The position numbers and the translations under genes were made by a program. From Micromonospora sp. NBC_01699 (GTDB lineage: Bacteria > Actinomycetota > Actinomycetes > Mycobacteriales > Micromonosporaceae), in the NCBI RefSeq assembly GCF_036250065.1, contig NZ_CP109199.1, positions 4,836,001 to 4,900,000 of the forward strand: a DNA stretch of 64,000 nt, in the 5' to 3' direction. Below the pieces are notes generated by a model that saw nothing but the letters and a program-made list of their open reading frames with translations, had not been told where the DNA came from and made no database searches. Positions 24,167-36,300 of the stretch are shown here, in pieces. Within the stretch, counting starts at the first letter, position 1. The number at the start of each line of letters is the position of its first letter.

Positions 24167-27100
24167 CAGGAATCCTTCCGCTCACGCATCGGCCGCAGCG
24201 CCGGCCGACTGGACTTCTCGGCGGGAATGCGCTGGGCAAGCTGGGCCACGGTTGGCGCGTCGAACAGGTCGCGGAGGCCGAGTTCGACGTCAAGCACGGT
24301 GCGGATGCGACTGATCAGCCGTATGGCCAGCAGCGAGTGCCCGCCGAGGGTGAAGAAGTTGTCGTCGACGCCGACCCGTTCGAGCCCGAGGACCTGCGCG
24401 AACGCGGCGCACAGTGCCTCCTCGCGCGGGTTCGCGGGCGCGCGGCCGGAACCGGCGGTCCCGGCGAAGTCGGGCGCCGGCAGGGACCGCAGGTCGAGCT
24501 TGCCGCTGCTGGTCAGCGGCAGGGCGTCCAGGGTCACCACCGCGGCCGGCACCATGTAGCCGGGCAGCCGCCGGGCGACGTGCTCGCGGACCTTGGCAGG
24601 GTCGGCGGCGCCGACCACGTACGCCACGATCCGGTCGTCGCGGACCGCGACGGCGGCCTGGGTGACGTCGGGGCTCGCGACCACGGCGGCCCGGACCTCG
24701 CCGAGTTCGATGCGGAACCCTCGGATCTTGACCTGGTCGTCGGTGCGGCCCAGGTACTCCAGTTGCCCGTTGTCGGTCCAGCGGACCAGGTCGCCGGTGC
24801 GGTACATCCGCTCCCCCGACCCGCCGTACGGGCAGGCCACGAACCGCTCGGCGGTCAGCTCGGCCCGGTTGACGTAGCTCCGCGCCAACTGCACACCGGC
24901 CAGATACAACTCCCCGGCCACTCCCACCGGGACGGGTTGCAGGCCGCTGTCCAGCACGTAGGTGCGGGTGTTCGCGACCGGTGAACCGATCGTCACCGGC
25001 ACACCGGGCTCGCACCGGACGGCGGTGACATCAACCGACGCCTCCGTCGGCCCGTACAAATTGTGCAGTTCGACATCGGGAAGCACGGCCAGGAACCGAT
25101 CCCGCACACCGGCCGGCAACGCCTCACCCGAACAAATCACCCGGGTAAGGCCGGTGCAGGACTCCGCCACCGGCAGGAACGCCTCCAACATCGACGGCAC
25201 AAAATGCACCGTCGACACTTGCTGCGTGCGAATCAACTCGGCCAGATAACCCGGATCACGATGACCCCCCGGACGCGCCACCACCAGCGTCGCGCCCTCC
25301 ACCAACGGCCAAAAGAACTCCCACACCGACACGTCAAACGTGAACGGCGTCTTCTGCAACACCCGATCCGCAGCGGACAACCCGAACCGGTCCTGCATCC
25401 ACCGCAACCGGTTCACAATCCCCGCATGCGAAACAACAACACCCTTCGGCCGACCCGTCGACCCCGACGTGAACAACACATACGCCGGATGATCCACACA
25501 CAGATCGACCACCGTCTCCGGCACCGGACCATCCAGACCGGTGATCGAATCCAGGACCAGCGTCGCCCCGGCATCGGCCAACATCACCGCCACCCGCTCC
25601 GCCGGATACCCCGGATCGACCGGTAGATACGCCCCGCCGGCCTTCAACACGCCCAACAACGCCACCACCAGATCGAGACCACGGTCCATCCGCACCCCGA
25701 CCACCGACTCCGGACCCACACCCACAGCCCGCAAATACCGGGCGACCCTGTTGGCCCGAGCGTCCAGCTCGGCGTACGTGAACGGCTCACCCTCGAACAC
25801 CACCGCCACCGCATCCGGCGACGCGGCGACCCGCCCCGCGAACAAATCCGGCAACGTCCCATTAACCGGATACGACACCTCCGTGTCGTTCCAGCCGACG
25901 ACCAACTGCCGACGCCCGGCCTCATCGAGCGCGTCGACCGAGCGAAGCGACAGCTCTCCGTCCGCCTCCAGCGCGGTCACCAGATTGCCGATCACCGTAC
26001 GCAACAACGAGGCGACCGAATGAGCGTCGATCGGCGTGGCCGCATCCACAGTGAGGTAGATGGCGTCGCCGTTGTCGTCGACGGAAGCCGTCAGCGGATA
26101 GTTGGTGTTCTCCCGGGAGAACACCACCTGAATGCCGTCCGTGCCCGTCGTCTCGACGGCTTCGGCCTCCGTGGTCTCCTGGGCGGCGTTGTGCCGGTAG
26201 TTGAGGATCGAGGTGAACAGTGGCGTCTCCGGTGCCACCCCGCTCGACCGTTGCGCCAGCGCCAGTGAGGCGTGTTCGTGTTCGAGCAGCCCGGCGAGTT
26301 GGTCGCGGATCGCGCTAACTGCCGCCCGGACGTTCAGGTCGCCGGTGCGCACCCGTACGGGCAGGGTGTTGATGAACGGTCCCGGCGCCCGGTCGGCACC
26401 GGCGCCGGCGTTCATCCGGCCGAACAACACGGTGCCGAACACCACGTCGTCGCGGCCGGACAGCACCGCGACGGTGCGCGCCCACGCGACGTGCAGCAAC
26501 GTGGCGGGGCTGGTGCCCAACGACCGGGCCACTCGTCGGAGCTGACCGGCCAGGGCAGCGCCGAGGGCGGCCGAGGCGTGCCGCTGGCCCGTGCCGTCGC
26601 CGCGCACGTCGAGCACCCCGTACGGGGCGGTTGGCTCGTCGACGTCGCCGAGCAGGTCGGCGAAGTATCGCTCGTGCTCCTCCTCGGCCACTCCGCCACG
26701 GGCCTGCGCCACGAACTCCCGGAACGGCACCACCGGCGCCAGAGCGTCGTCCCGCCCGGCCATCACCGCGCGCACCTCGGCGATCAGCAGGTCCAGACCC
26801 GTGTGATCCTGCACCAGGTGGTGCACCCGGACCAGGGCCAGCCACTCATCGCCACCCGGCACCGCCGTCCGGTGGACCTCGATCAGCGGTGCCCGACCCA
26901 GATCCATCGCCGTCTCCCCGGCGGCGAGCAGCTCCGCCACCGGATCGGCCCCGGCAACCGCCACCTCGGTCACCGGCAGGGTGGCGTGCCGCCACACCAC
27001 CTGCACCGGCGAGTCCAGACCCTCCCAGAGGATCGCCGTACGGAAGACGTCGTGCCGATCGATCACCCGCTGCAACGCCGCCAGGAAGCCGTCGAGCAAC

Positions 27101-27360
27101 TCCCGGCGATCGAACCGCACCACGGTCGGCAACACGTACGCATCCCGGCCCCCCTGGGCCAGCAGGTGGTGAAACAGCAACCCCTCCTGCAATGGGGCGA
27201 GCGGGTAGATGTCGGCGACGTTGCCCGCACCACCGTCGACCGTCGCCACCACCCGGTCGATCTGCTCCGGGGTCAGCGCCACCAATGGCAGCATCTCCGG
27301 AGTGATCGGGACGGCGTCGACCGGAATCGCGTTGGTCGGCACCCGCACCTGCCCCCGACC
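24166..27360 (-). other. Module B7: dual E/C-A(Ser)-T plus C-terminal tail
   Basis: The dual domain has [12 protein letters not shown] and the core [11 protein letters not shown]. The A pocket is DVWHISLVDK (Ser). The T domain is the RIRTVLD type, and the next protein begins with an LCL C domain, so L-Ser is expected. The tail is [13 protein letters not shown]. Confidence 0.86.
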
Positions 27361-30300
27361 GGCACCCGCGGCAGCCAACCCGGCCGGCGTGGGGGTCTGG
27401 AACAACGCCCGCACCGGCACCGACATCCGCCGCTGGCGTAGCCATTCGACCAGCCGTACGACCAGCAGCGAGTGACCACCCAGGGCGAAGAAATCATCAT
27501 CGACGCCCACACTCTCCAAACCCAACACCACGGCGAAGCCCGCGCACAACAACTCCTCCCGCGCGTTCGACGGCCCCCGCCCCACCCCCACCCCCACACC
27601 CGCATTCGCAGCAAAATCCGGAACCGGCAACGCCCGCCGATCCAACTTCCCCACCGCAGACAACGGCAACCCATCAACCACCACCACCGCCGCCGGCACC
27701 ATATGCCCCGGCAACCGACCAGACACATAAGCCCTCACCCCAACAGACAAACCCCCACGATCAACACCCGACACCGGCACCACATACGCAACCAACCGCC
27801 TATCCCCCGTCGAATCCTCCCAAGCAACCACCGCAACCTCAACCACATCCGGATGCCCCGCAACAACCACCTCCACCTCACCCAACTCAATCCGAAAACC
27901 ACGAACCTTCACCTGATCATCAGAACGACCCACATACTCCACCAACCCACCCACACCCCACCGCACCAAATCACCCGTCCGATACATCCGCCCACCCACC
28001 TCAAACGGATTAGCCACAAACCGCTCACCCGTCAACCCCGCCCGACCCAAATAACCCCGCGCCAACCCCACACCCGACAAATAAAACTCACCCACCACAC
28101 CCACCGGCACCGGACACAACCCCGCATCCAAAACATAAACCCCAACATTATCCAACGGACGACCAATCGGCGGCACACCCCCCACCACACCATCCGCAAA
28201 CCACTCCGTCGAATACACCGTCGCCTCAGTCGGACCATAAACATTCGCCACCCGCACCCCCGGCAACGCCAACCGCACCTCACCCAACACCCGCTCCGAC
28301 AACGCCTCACCAGCCAACACCACCACCCCCACCCGAGCACCCACCCCACCACCACCCAACACCCGCACCAACGCCGACGGCACCGCACTCACCAAACTCA
28401 CATCCCACTCCCGACCCCCACCCACCAACTCCAACAAATCCGCCACCACCTCCACACAACCCCCACACACCAACGGCCCAAACAACTCAAACACCGACAC
28501 ATCAAAACTCAACGACGTCGACGCCAACACCCGCGAAAAACCCCCACCACCAAACCGACCAACCGCCCAACCCAACAAATCCACCACCGACCGATGCTCC
28601 ACCACCACACCCTTCGGCCGACCCGTCGACCCCGACGTAAACATCACATACGCCGGATGCTCCCCCCGCAAACCAGAACAACCCACAAACCCCCCACCAT
28701 CCACCCGATCATCCACCGACACCCGAACAATCCCCCGAGGCAACACCCCCTCCACCACCGAAGACGTCACCACCACCACCGGCACCGCATCACCCACCAT
28801 AAACGCCACCCGCTCCACCGGATAACCCGGATCAATCGGCAAATACGCCCCACCCGCCTTCAACACCCCCAACACAGCAACAACCAAATCCACACCACGC
28901 GGCAAACACACCCCCACCACCGACTCCGGACCCACACCCCGCGCAGAAAGGAACCCCGCCAACCCAGACGCCCGCGAATCCAATTCCGCATACGTCAACG
29001 CCACATCACCACACACCACCGCCAATGCGTCCGGCGTCCGCGCCACCTGCGCCTCAAACAACCCCGACACCGTCACCCCCACCCGCTCCACCACAGACCC
29101 ATTCCACTCCACCAAAACCCGACGACGCTCCACCTCGTCCAACACATCCACCGCACCCAACCGCAACCCCGGATCGGCCGACACCAGCCGCAGCACCCGG
29201 ACGAACCGGTCGGTCAGCCGGCGTAGCGACTCGGGCTCGAACAGGTCGGCGGCCGCCACGACGCTGCCCCGGATCCCGGCCGGCCGGCCGCTCTCGTCGA
29301 CCATTTCCTGAAGGCTGAAGTCGAGGTCGAATCGAGCGGTCGCCTCGGCGACCTCGCCGGCGAACGTGCCGCCGGAGTCGGCCGCCACGTCGGTCGCGGC
29401 CACGTCGAGAACGGCCTCCTCCTGGTTTTGCAGGGTGAGCATCACCTGGAACAGTGGGTTGCGGGCCAACGACCGCGTCGGCGCCAGCTCCTCCACGAGC
29501 CGTTCGAACGGCACGTCCTGGTGGGCGAAGGCAGCCAGGCTGGTCTCCCGGACCCGGCGCAGCACCTCGGTGAACTCCGGGTTGCCGGACAGGTCGCCGC
29601 GTATCACCAGGGTGTTGACGAAGAACCCGACGAGATCGTTGAGCGCCTCGTCGGTGCGGCCGGCGACGGCCGTACCGATCGGGATGTCGGTGCCGGCGCC
29701 GTGCCGGGACAGCAGCACGGCGAGAGCCGCCTGCAACGCCATGAAGACGGTGACGCCCTCGGCCCGGGCCAACCGCGCCAGATCGGCGTGTACGTCTGCG
29801 GGCAGTTGCACCGAGACACGGTGACCACGGTCGCTGAGGACCACCGGGCGCGGCCGGTCGAACGGCAGGTTCAGCTCCTCGGGCGCCCCGGACAGGTTGT
29901 CTCGCCAGTAGGCGACCTGTCGGGCCAGCAGGCTGTCCGGGTCCTGTCCGTCGCCGAGCAGCTCGTGCTGCCAGAGCGCGTAGTCGGCGTACTGCACCGG
30001 GAGCGGCGTCCAGTCCGGGGCGGCGCCGTTGCCACGGGCCGCGTACGCGGTGGAGAAGTCCCGGGCCAGCGGGGTCCAGGACCAGCCGTCGCCGGCGGTG
30101 TGGTGCATGACCACGAGCAGCACGTGCCGGTCGGCGTCGGTGCTGAACAGCCAGGTTCGGATCGGCAGCTCGACGGCCAGGTCGAAGGCGTACGACTGCC
30201 AACGGCCGACCGCCGCGTCGATTTCGTCGTCGGCCACCATCTCGTGCCGCACCCGCCAGTCGAGCTGATCCGCCGGCACGATCCGCTGCACCGGCTCGCC

Positions 30301-33300
30301 GTCGACGGTCGGGAACAACGTACGCAGTGCCTCGTGCCGGCCGATGACATCGCGCAGCGCGGCCTCGATGACGGCCGGATCGACCGGACCGGCAAGGCTG
30401 ACCGCGTTCGAGACGTTGTAGACCGGGCTGGGTCCCTCGAGCTGGTTGATGAACCAGAGGCGGCGTTGACCGGAGGACAGCGGGATACGTTCCGGGCGGG
30501 GTCGGGCGGTCAGCACCGGCCGACCCACGCTGTCGGTGGAGTCGTCCTCGGGGTCGGGCAGGGTCGCGGCCAGTCCGGCGACGGTCGGGGTCTCGAACAA
30601 CGCCCGGATCTCGACCTCGACACCCAGCAGCGCCCGGATCCGACTGATCAGACGTACCGCCAACAGCGAATGCCCACCCAGGTCGAAGAAATCGTCATCG
30701 ACACCGACGCCCTCGACACCGAGGACCTCGGCGTAGGCCGCGCACAACAGTTGCTCCCGCTCGTTGGCCGGCTCCCGTCCGGCGCCGGCCGACGCGGCCA
30801 GATCCGGCTCGGGCAGGGCCCGACGGTCCAGCTTGCCGTTCGAGGTCAGCGGCAGCACGTCGAGCACCACCACGGCCGACGGCACCAGGTGCTCGGGCAA
30901 CCGCTGTCCCGCGTAACGACGCACCTGCTCGACAACACCGTCAACGTCGTCGTCGGACACCACGTACGCGATCAGCCGCAGCTCACCACGGACGTCCGGT
31001 CGCGCGACCACGGCGACCTGATCCAGCCCGGGGCACCGGGCCAGCACCGACTGGATCTCGCCCGGCTCCACCCGGAACCCACGGATCTTGACCTGCTCGT
31101 CGACCCGGCCCAGGAACACCAACCGGCCGTCGGCCAACCGCCGCACCCGGTCGCCGGTGCGATACATCCGCCCAGCCGTGCCGTAGGGGCAGGCCACGAA
31201 CCGCTCCGCCGTCAGTCCCGGTCGGCGCAGATAGCCACGCGCCAACGCCGCACCCGCGACGTACAGTTCGCCGGGCGCCCCGACCGGCACCGGCCGCAGA
31301 CCCGCGTCCAACACATAGGTACGCACGTTCGCGATCGGCTCACCGATCGGCACCACCTGCCCACCGTCCAGGCGGGTCGTGGTGACACCGATCGTGGTCT
31401 CGGTCGGCCCGTAGTGGTTGAACACCCCCCGGTCCCCGGCGGCGGCGACCAGCTCGGCCACCCACTCGGCCGGGGCGGCCTCACCGCCGAGCACGAGACT
31501 CCCGGCCGGGATCACGTCCTCCAGGCGACCGGCCGCGCCGAGCGCCATCAGATGCGACGGCACCGCCTTGAGGTGATCGATCCGGTGCTCGGCCAGATAG
31601 CCGCCCACGGTGACCGGGTCGGTGACCGCCTCCTCCGGCAACACGTGCAACTGCCCGCCCCGGGCCAGGCTCGCGAACAACACCGTGTTACCCAGGTCGG
31701 TGACCTGAGCCTGCAACAACGCGTATCGGCCACCACGGGCGGCGAAGCCGAGCCGGTCCGGCACCGAGGCCACATAGTTCGCCAACGCGCCCTGGGTGAC
31801 CGCCACACCCTTCGGCTGGCCGGTGGAGCCGGACGTGTAGATGACATAGGCCAGGTCGCCGGGGCGACGCGACACGGACGGGGCGGTGGACTCGGCCATC
31901 GCCAGGTGCGCGGCGGTCATCGCCCCGTCCAGCGCCACGATGCGTACCTTGCCGGCGGGTAGGTCGTCCACCAGGTCCTCGGTGGTCAGCAGCAACACCG
32001 CCAGGCTGTCGCGCAGCATGTACGCCATCCGGTCAACGGGCTGCTGCGTGTCGATCGGCAGATAGGCCGCACCGGCCTTCCACACCCCGAGAATCGCGGT
32101 GACCAGCTCGACCCCGCGCGGCAGCGACAGGGCGATCACCGACTCCGGACCGACGCCCTGGGCGAGCAGGTAGCGGGCCAGCCTGTTCGCCCGCGCGTCC
32201 AACTCGCCATAGGTGGTCCGCTCGCCGTCGGCGACCACCGCCACCGCGTCCGGGGTCTCGACGACGCGCCGCGCGAACGACGCCACCACCAGCTCCGCCT
32301 CAGCATCGGTGGCGGTGTCGTTGAACTCCACCAGCACCCGATGCCGCTCCGCCTCGTCGAGCACGTCGACGGCGTGCAGCCGCAGCGACGGGTCGCCGGT
32401 CACCGTATCCAGGACCCGGACCCAACCGGCGGAGACCCGGTCGGCGAACGGCGCGTCGAACAGATCCGCCGCCACCGTGACAGTGCCCCGCAGACCCGCC
32501 GGTCCGCCATCGGCGTCGAACACCTCACCGACCAGCACGTCCAGGTCGAACTTCACCGCCGAGGTACCCGAGCCGAGACCCGACGCCTCGACGCCGGGCA
32601 GGTCCAGCACCGCGTCCACCGTGTCGGTCTTCGTCAGCACCACCTGGAACAGCGGGTGCCGGGCCATCGACCGGGCCGGCGCCAACTCTTCCACCAACCG
32701 CTCAAACGGCACATCCTGATGCTCAGCACCGGCCAGCGCCGCCTCCCGCACCCGCACCAGCAGCTCCGCGAACGACGGATCACCCGACAGGTCCGCCCGC
32801 AGGACGAGCGTGTTCACGAAGAAGCCGACAAGATTGTCGAGCGCCTCGTCGGTGCGACCCGCGTGCGCCGAACCGATCGGGACGTCGAGGCCCGCACCCA
32901 ACCGCGACAACAGCACCGCCAGCGACGCCTGCATCACCATGAACACCGTCACCCCGTGCGCGCGGGCGGTCTCCACCATCCGCGCGTGCACCGCGGCCGG
33001 CACGTCGACCGGCACGCTGAACCCACGGTGACTCGCCACCGCGGGCCGTGGCCGGTCGTGCGGCAACGCCAACTCCTCCGGCACACCGGCGAGCGCCTCC
33101 CGCCAGTAACCGAGCTGCCGCGACACCAGACTCCGCGGATCGGTCTCGTCGCCCAGCACCGCCCGCTGCCACAAAGCGAAATCCGCGTACTGCACCGGCA
33201 GCGGCACCCACTCCGGCTCCGCCCCCCGTTGACGAGCGGCATAGGCCGTCGACACGTCCTGGGCGAGGGGCGCCATCGACCAGCCGTCACCGGCGATGTG

Positions 33301-36300
33301 ATGCACCACCACGACCAGCACCTCACCGCTGATCAACCAGGCCCGGATCGGGACCTCGACCGACACGTCGAAGGCGTACGCGGCCGCCTCGGCGACCGCC
33401 GCCTCGACGTCACCGGTCTCCACCCGCTCCAGCCGCCACGCCAACCCGTCCATCGGGAGCACCCGCTGGTACGGCTCCCCGTCCACCGTCGGGAACACCG
33501 TCCGCAGCACCTCGTGCCGCCCGACCACGTCCCGCAACGCCGCGTCCAGCACGGCCGCGTCGACCGCGCCGGACAACCGCAGCACCACCGGCATGTTGTA
33601 CGCCGCCGTCGGCCCCTCCAGCTGGTTGATGAACCACAACCGGCGCTGCGCGAACGACAACGACAGCCGCTCCGGCCGCTCCCAGGGCACCAGCGCCGGT
33701 CGACCCGCACCGGCGTCGGTCAGCCGCGCCGCGAACCGGGTTGGCGTCGGCGCCTCGAACAACACCCGCAGCGACACCTCCACCCCGAACACCGACCGCA
33801 GCCGACTCAGCAACCGCACCGCCAACAGCGAGTGGCCACCCAGGGCGAAGAAGTCGTCGTCCACTCCCACCCGTGGCAGGCCCAACACCTCGGCGAACGC
33901 CGAGGCCACCAGCTCGGCGCGCGGATCGGCACCGCCACGGGCGGCGCTCACCGACAGCGTCGGCGCCGGCAGTGCCGCCCGGTCCAGCTTGCCGTTCGCC
34001 GTTGTCGGCAGCGCATCCAGCGCGACCACCGCGGCGGGGACCATGTGCGCCGGCAACCGCCGGCCGACGAACTCCCGGATGCCGGTGCCGTCACCACCGA
34101 CGACGTACGCGACCAGCCGGTCGTCGCGCAGGACCACCGCCGCCTGGACAACCTCCGGGTACGCCGCGACGGCCGCCTGCACCTCACCCAGCTCGATCCG
34201 GAACCCGCGCAGCTTCACCTGGTCGTCCGTCCGACCGAGGTACTCCAGCCGCCCGCCGTCGGTCCAGCGGACCAGGTCACCGGTGCGGTACATCCGCTCC
34301 CCCGACCCGCCGTACGGGCAGGCCACGAAACGCCCGGCGGTCAGCCCCGACCGGCGCAGGTAGCCCCGCGCCAGGCCGGCGCCGGCCAGGTACAGCTCGC
34401 CGGCCACCCCCTGCGGCACCGGACGCAGCGCGGCGTCCAACACCAGCGTGCGGGTGTTGGCCACCGGCCGACCGATCAACGGGCGGTCGCTGTCGGTGGA
34501 GTCGAGCGAGGTGGCGTACACGGTGATCTCGGTGGGGCCGTACAGGTTGACGCACCGCACGCCGTCGGCGGCGCGGAGGTCGGCCCAGATCTGCGGGGTG
34601 ACCGCCTCACCGCCGAGCATCATGATCTCCGGCGGGGCGGCCAGCAGGCCGTCGGCGACCAGGCGTTCCGCGTACGTCGAGGTGATCACGTCGATCACCT
34701 GGATGCCCCGGTCCCGGACGTACGCCACGGTGGCGGCGGTGTCACGGCGGACGTCGTCGGCGACGACGTGCAGTTCGTGCCCGGCGGCCAGCCACAGCAG
34801 CGGGTCGACCGAGGCGTCGAAGGACAGCGAGGAGGTGAACGCCACCCGCTTGCGCCCGTCCGTGGCGGCGGGGATGAACCGGGAGGTGTGGACGCCGTAC
34901 AGGTTGCGCAGGCCGCGGTGGGTGACCACGACACCCTTGGGTCGGCCGGTCGAGCCCGAGGTGTAGATGATGTAGGCGGGCTGCTCGGCGTGCCGAGGCG
35001 GGACCGGGTTGTCGGTCGGCGTGTCGGCCGGTTCGTCGACGGTGGACGGGGCGTCGAGCACCAGCACCGGGGCGCCCGCCGGGACCGCGTCGGCCGTCCG
35101 GGTCGAGACCAGCAGCAGCGCCGGAGCGGCGTCGGCGATCATGAACGCGATCTGCTCCGCCGGGTACTCCGGGTCGATCGGCAGGTACGCCGCACCGGCC
35201 CGCCACACGGCCAGGATCGCGGCCACGGCGTCCAGGCCCCGCTCCAGCATCAGCCCGACCACCGACTCCGGCCCCACCCCACGGTCGGCGAGCAGCCGGG
35301 CCAGCTGGTTCGCCCGCGTCGCCAGCTCGGCGAACGTCAGCGACGCGTCCCGGAACACCACCGCTGTCGCGTCCGGCATCGCCGCCGCCCGCGCCGCGTA
35401 CACCTCCGGCAGGAACTGCGGGGCGACCTCGGCCGCCGTGTCGTTCCAGTCGACCAGGACCCGACGCAGTGCCGCGGCGTCGAGCACGTCGACCGTGTTC
35501 AGGGCCACGTCGTCGGCGCTTTCCAGGGCGGTGAGCAGACCGGTCGTGGTCGTCGCCAGCAGCGCGCCGACCTCGTACGGGTCGATGGCCGGCACGCCGT
35601 CGATGGTGAGCGCGATGCCGTCGCCGTCGTCGCTGACCGACACCGACAGCGCGAAGTTGTGGTACTCCCGGGAGTAGACGACGGACACGCCGTCGAGGGC
35701 CGGGTCCGGGTCGGCCGCCGTGCTGTGTCGGTAGTTGAACAGCGACGTGAACAGCGGGGCGTCGCCGGGCAGGCCGCTGGCCCGCTGGGCGGTCGCCAGC
35801 GGTGCGTGCTCGTGCTCCAGCAACCCGGCGAGCTGGTCGCGCATGGCGGCGACCGCCGCACGCGCACCCACCCGACCGGTACGCACCCGGACCGGCAGGG
35901 TGTTGATGAACGGGCCGGGCACCCGGTCGGCGCCGGCGCCGGCGTTCATCCGACCGAACAGGACCGTGCCGAACACCACGTCGTCGCGGCCGGAGAGGGC
36001 GGCGAGGGTACGCGCCCACGCCACGTGCATCAGCGTCGCCGGGCTGGTGCCGAGCGTCCGGGCCACCTCGCGGAGCCGGGAGGTGACCGTGTTGTCGAGC
36101 CCGATCCGGGCGTAGGTCTGACCGGTGCCGTCGCCGCGCACGTCGAGCAGCCCGTACGGGGCGGTTGGCTCGTCCACGTCGCCGAGCAGCGCGGCGAAGT
36201 ACCGCTCGTGCTCCTCGTCGCTGACGCCGCCGCGGGCCTGCGCGACGAACTCCCGGAACGGGGCCGGGGCGGGCAGGTCCGCGCCGCGGCCGGCGAGGAT

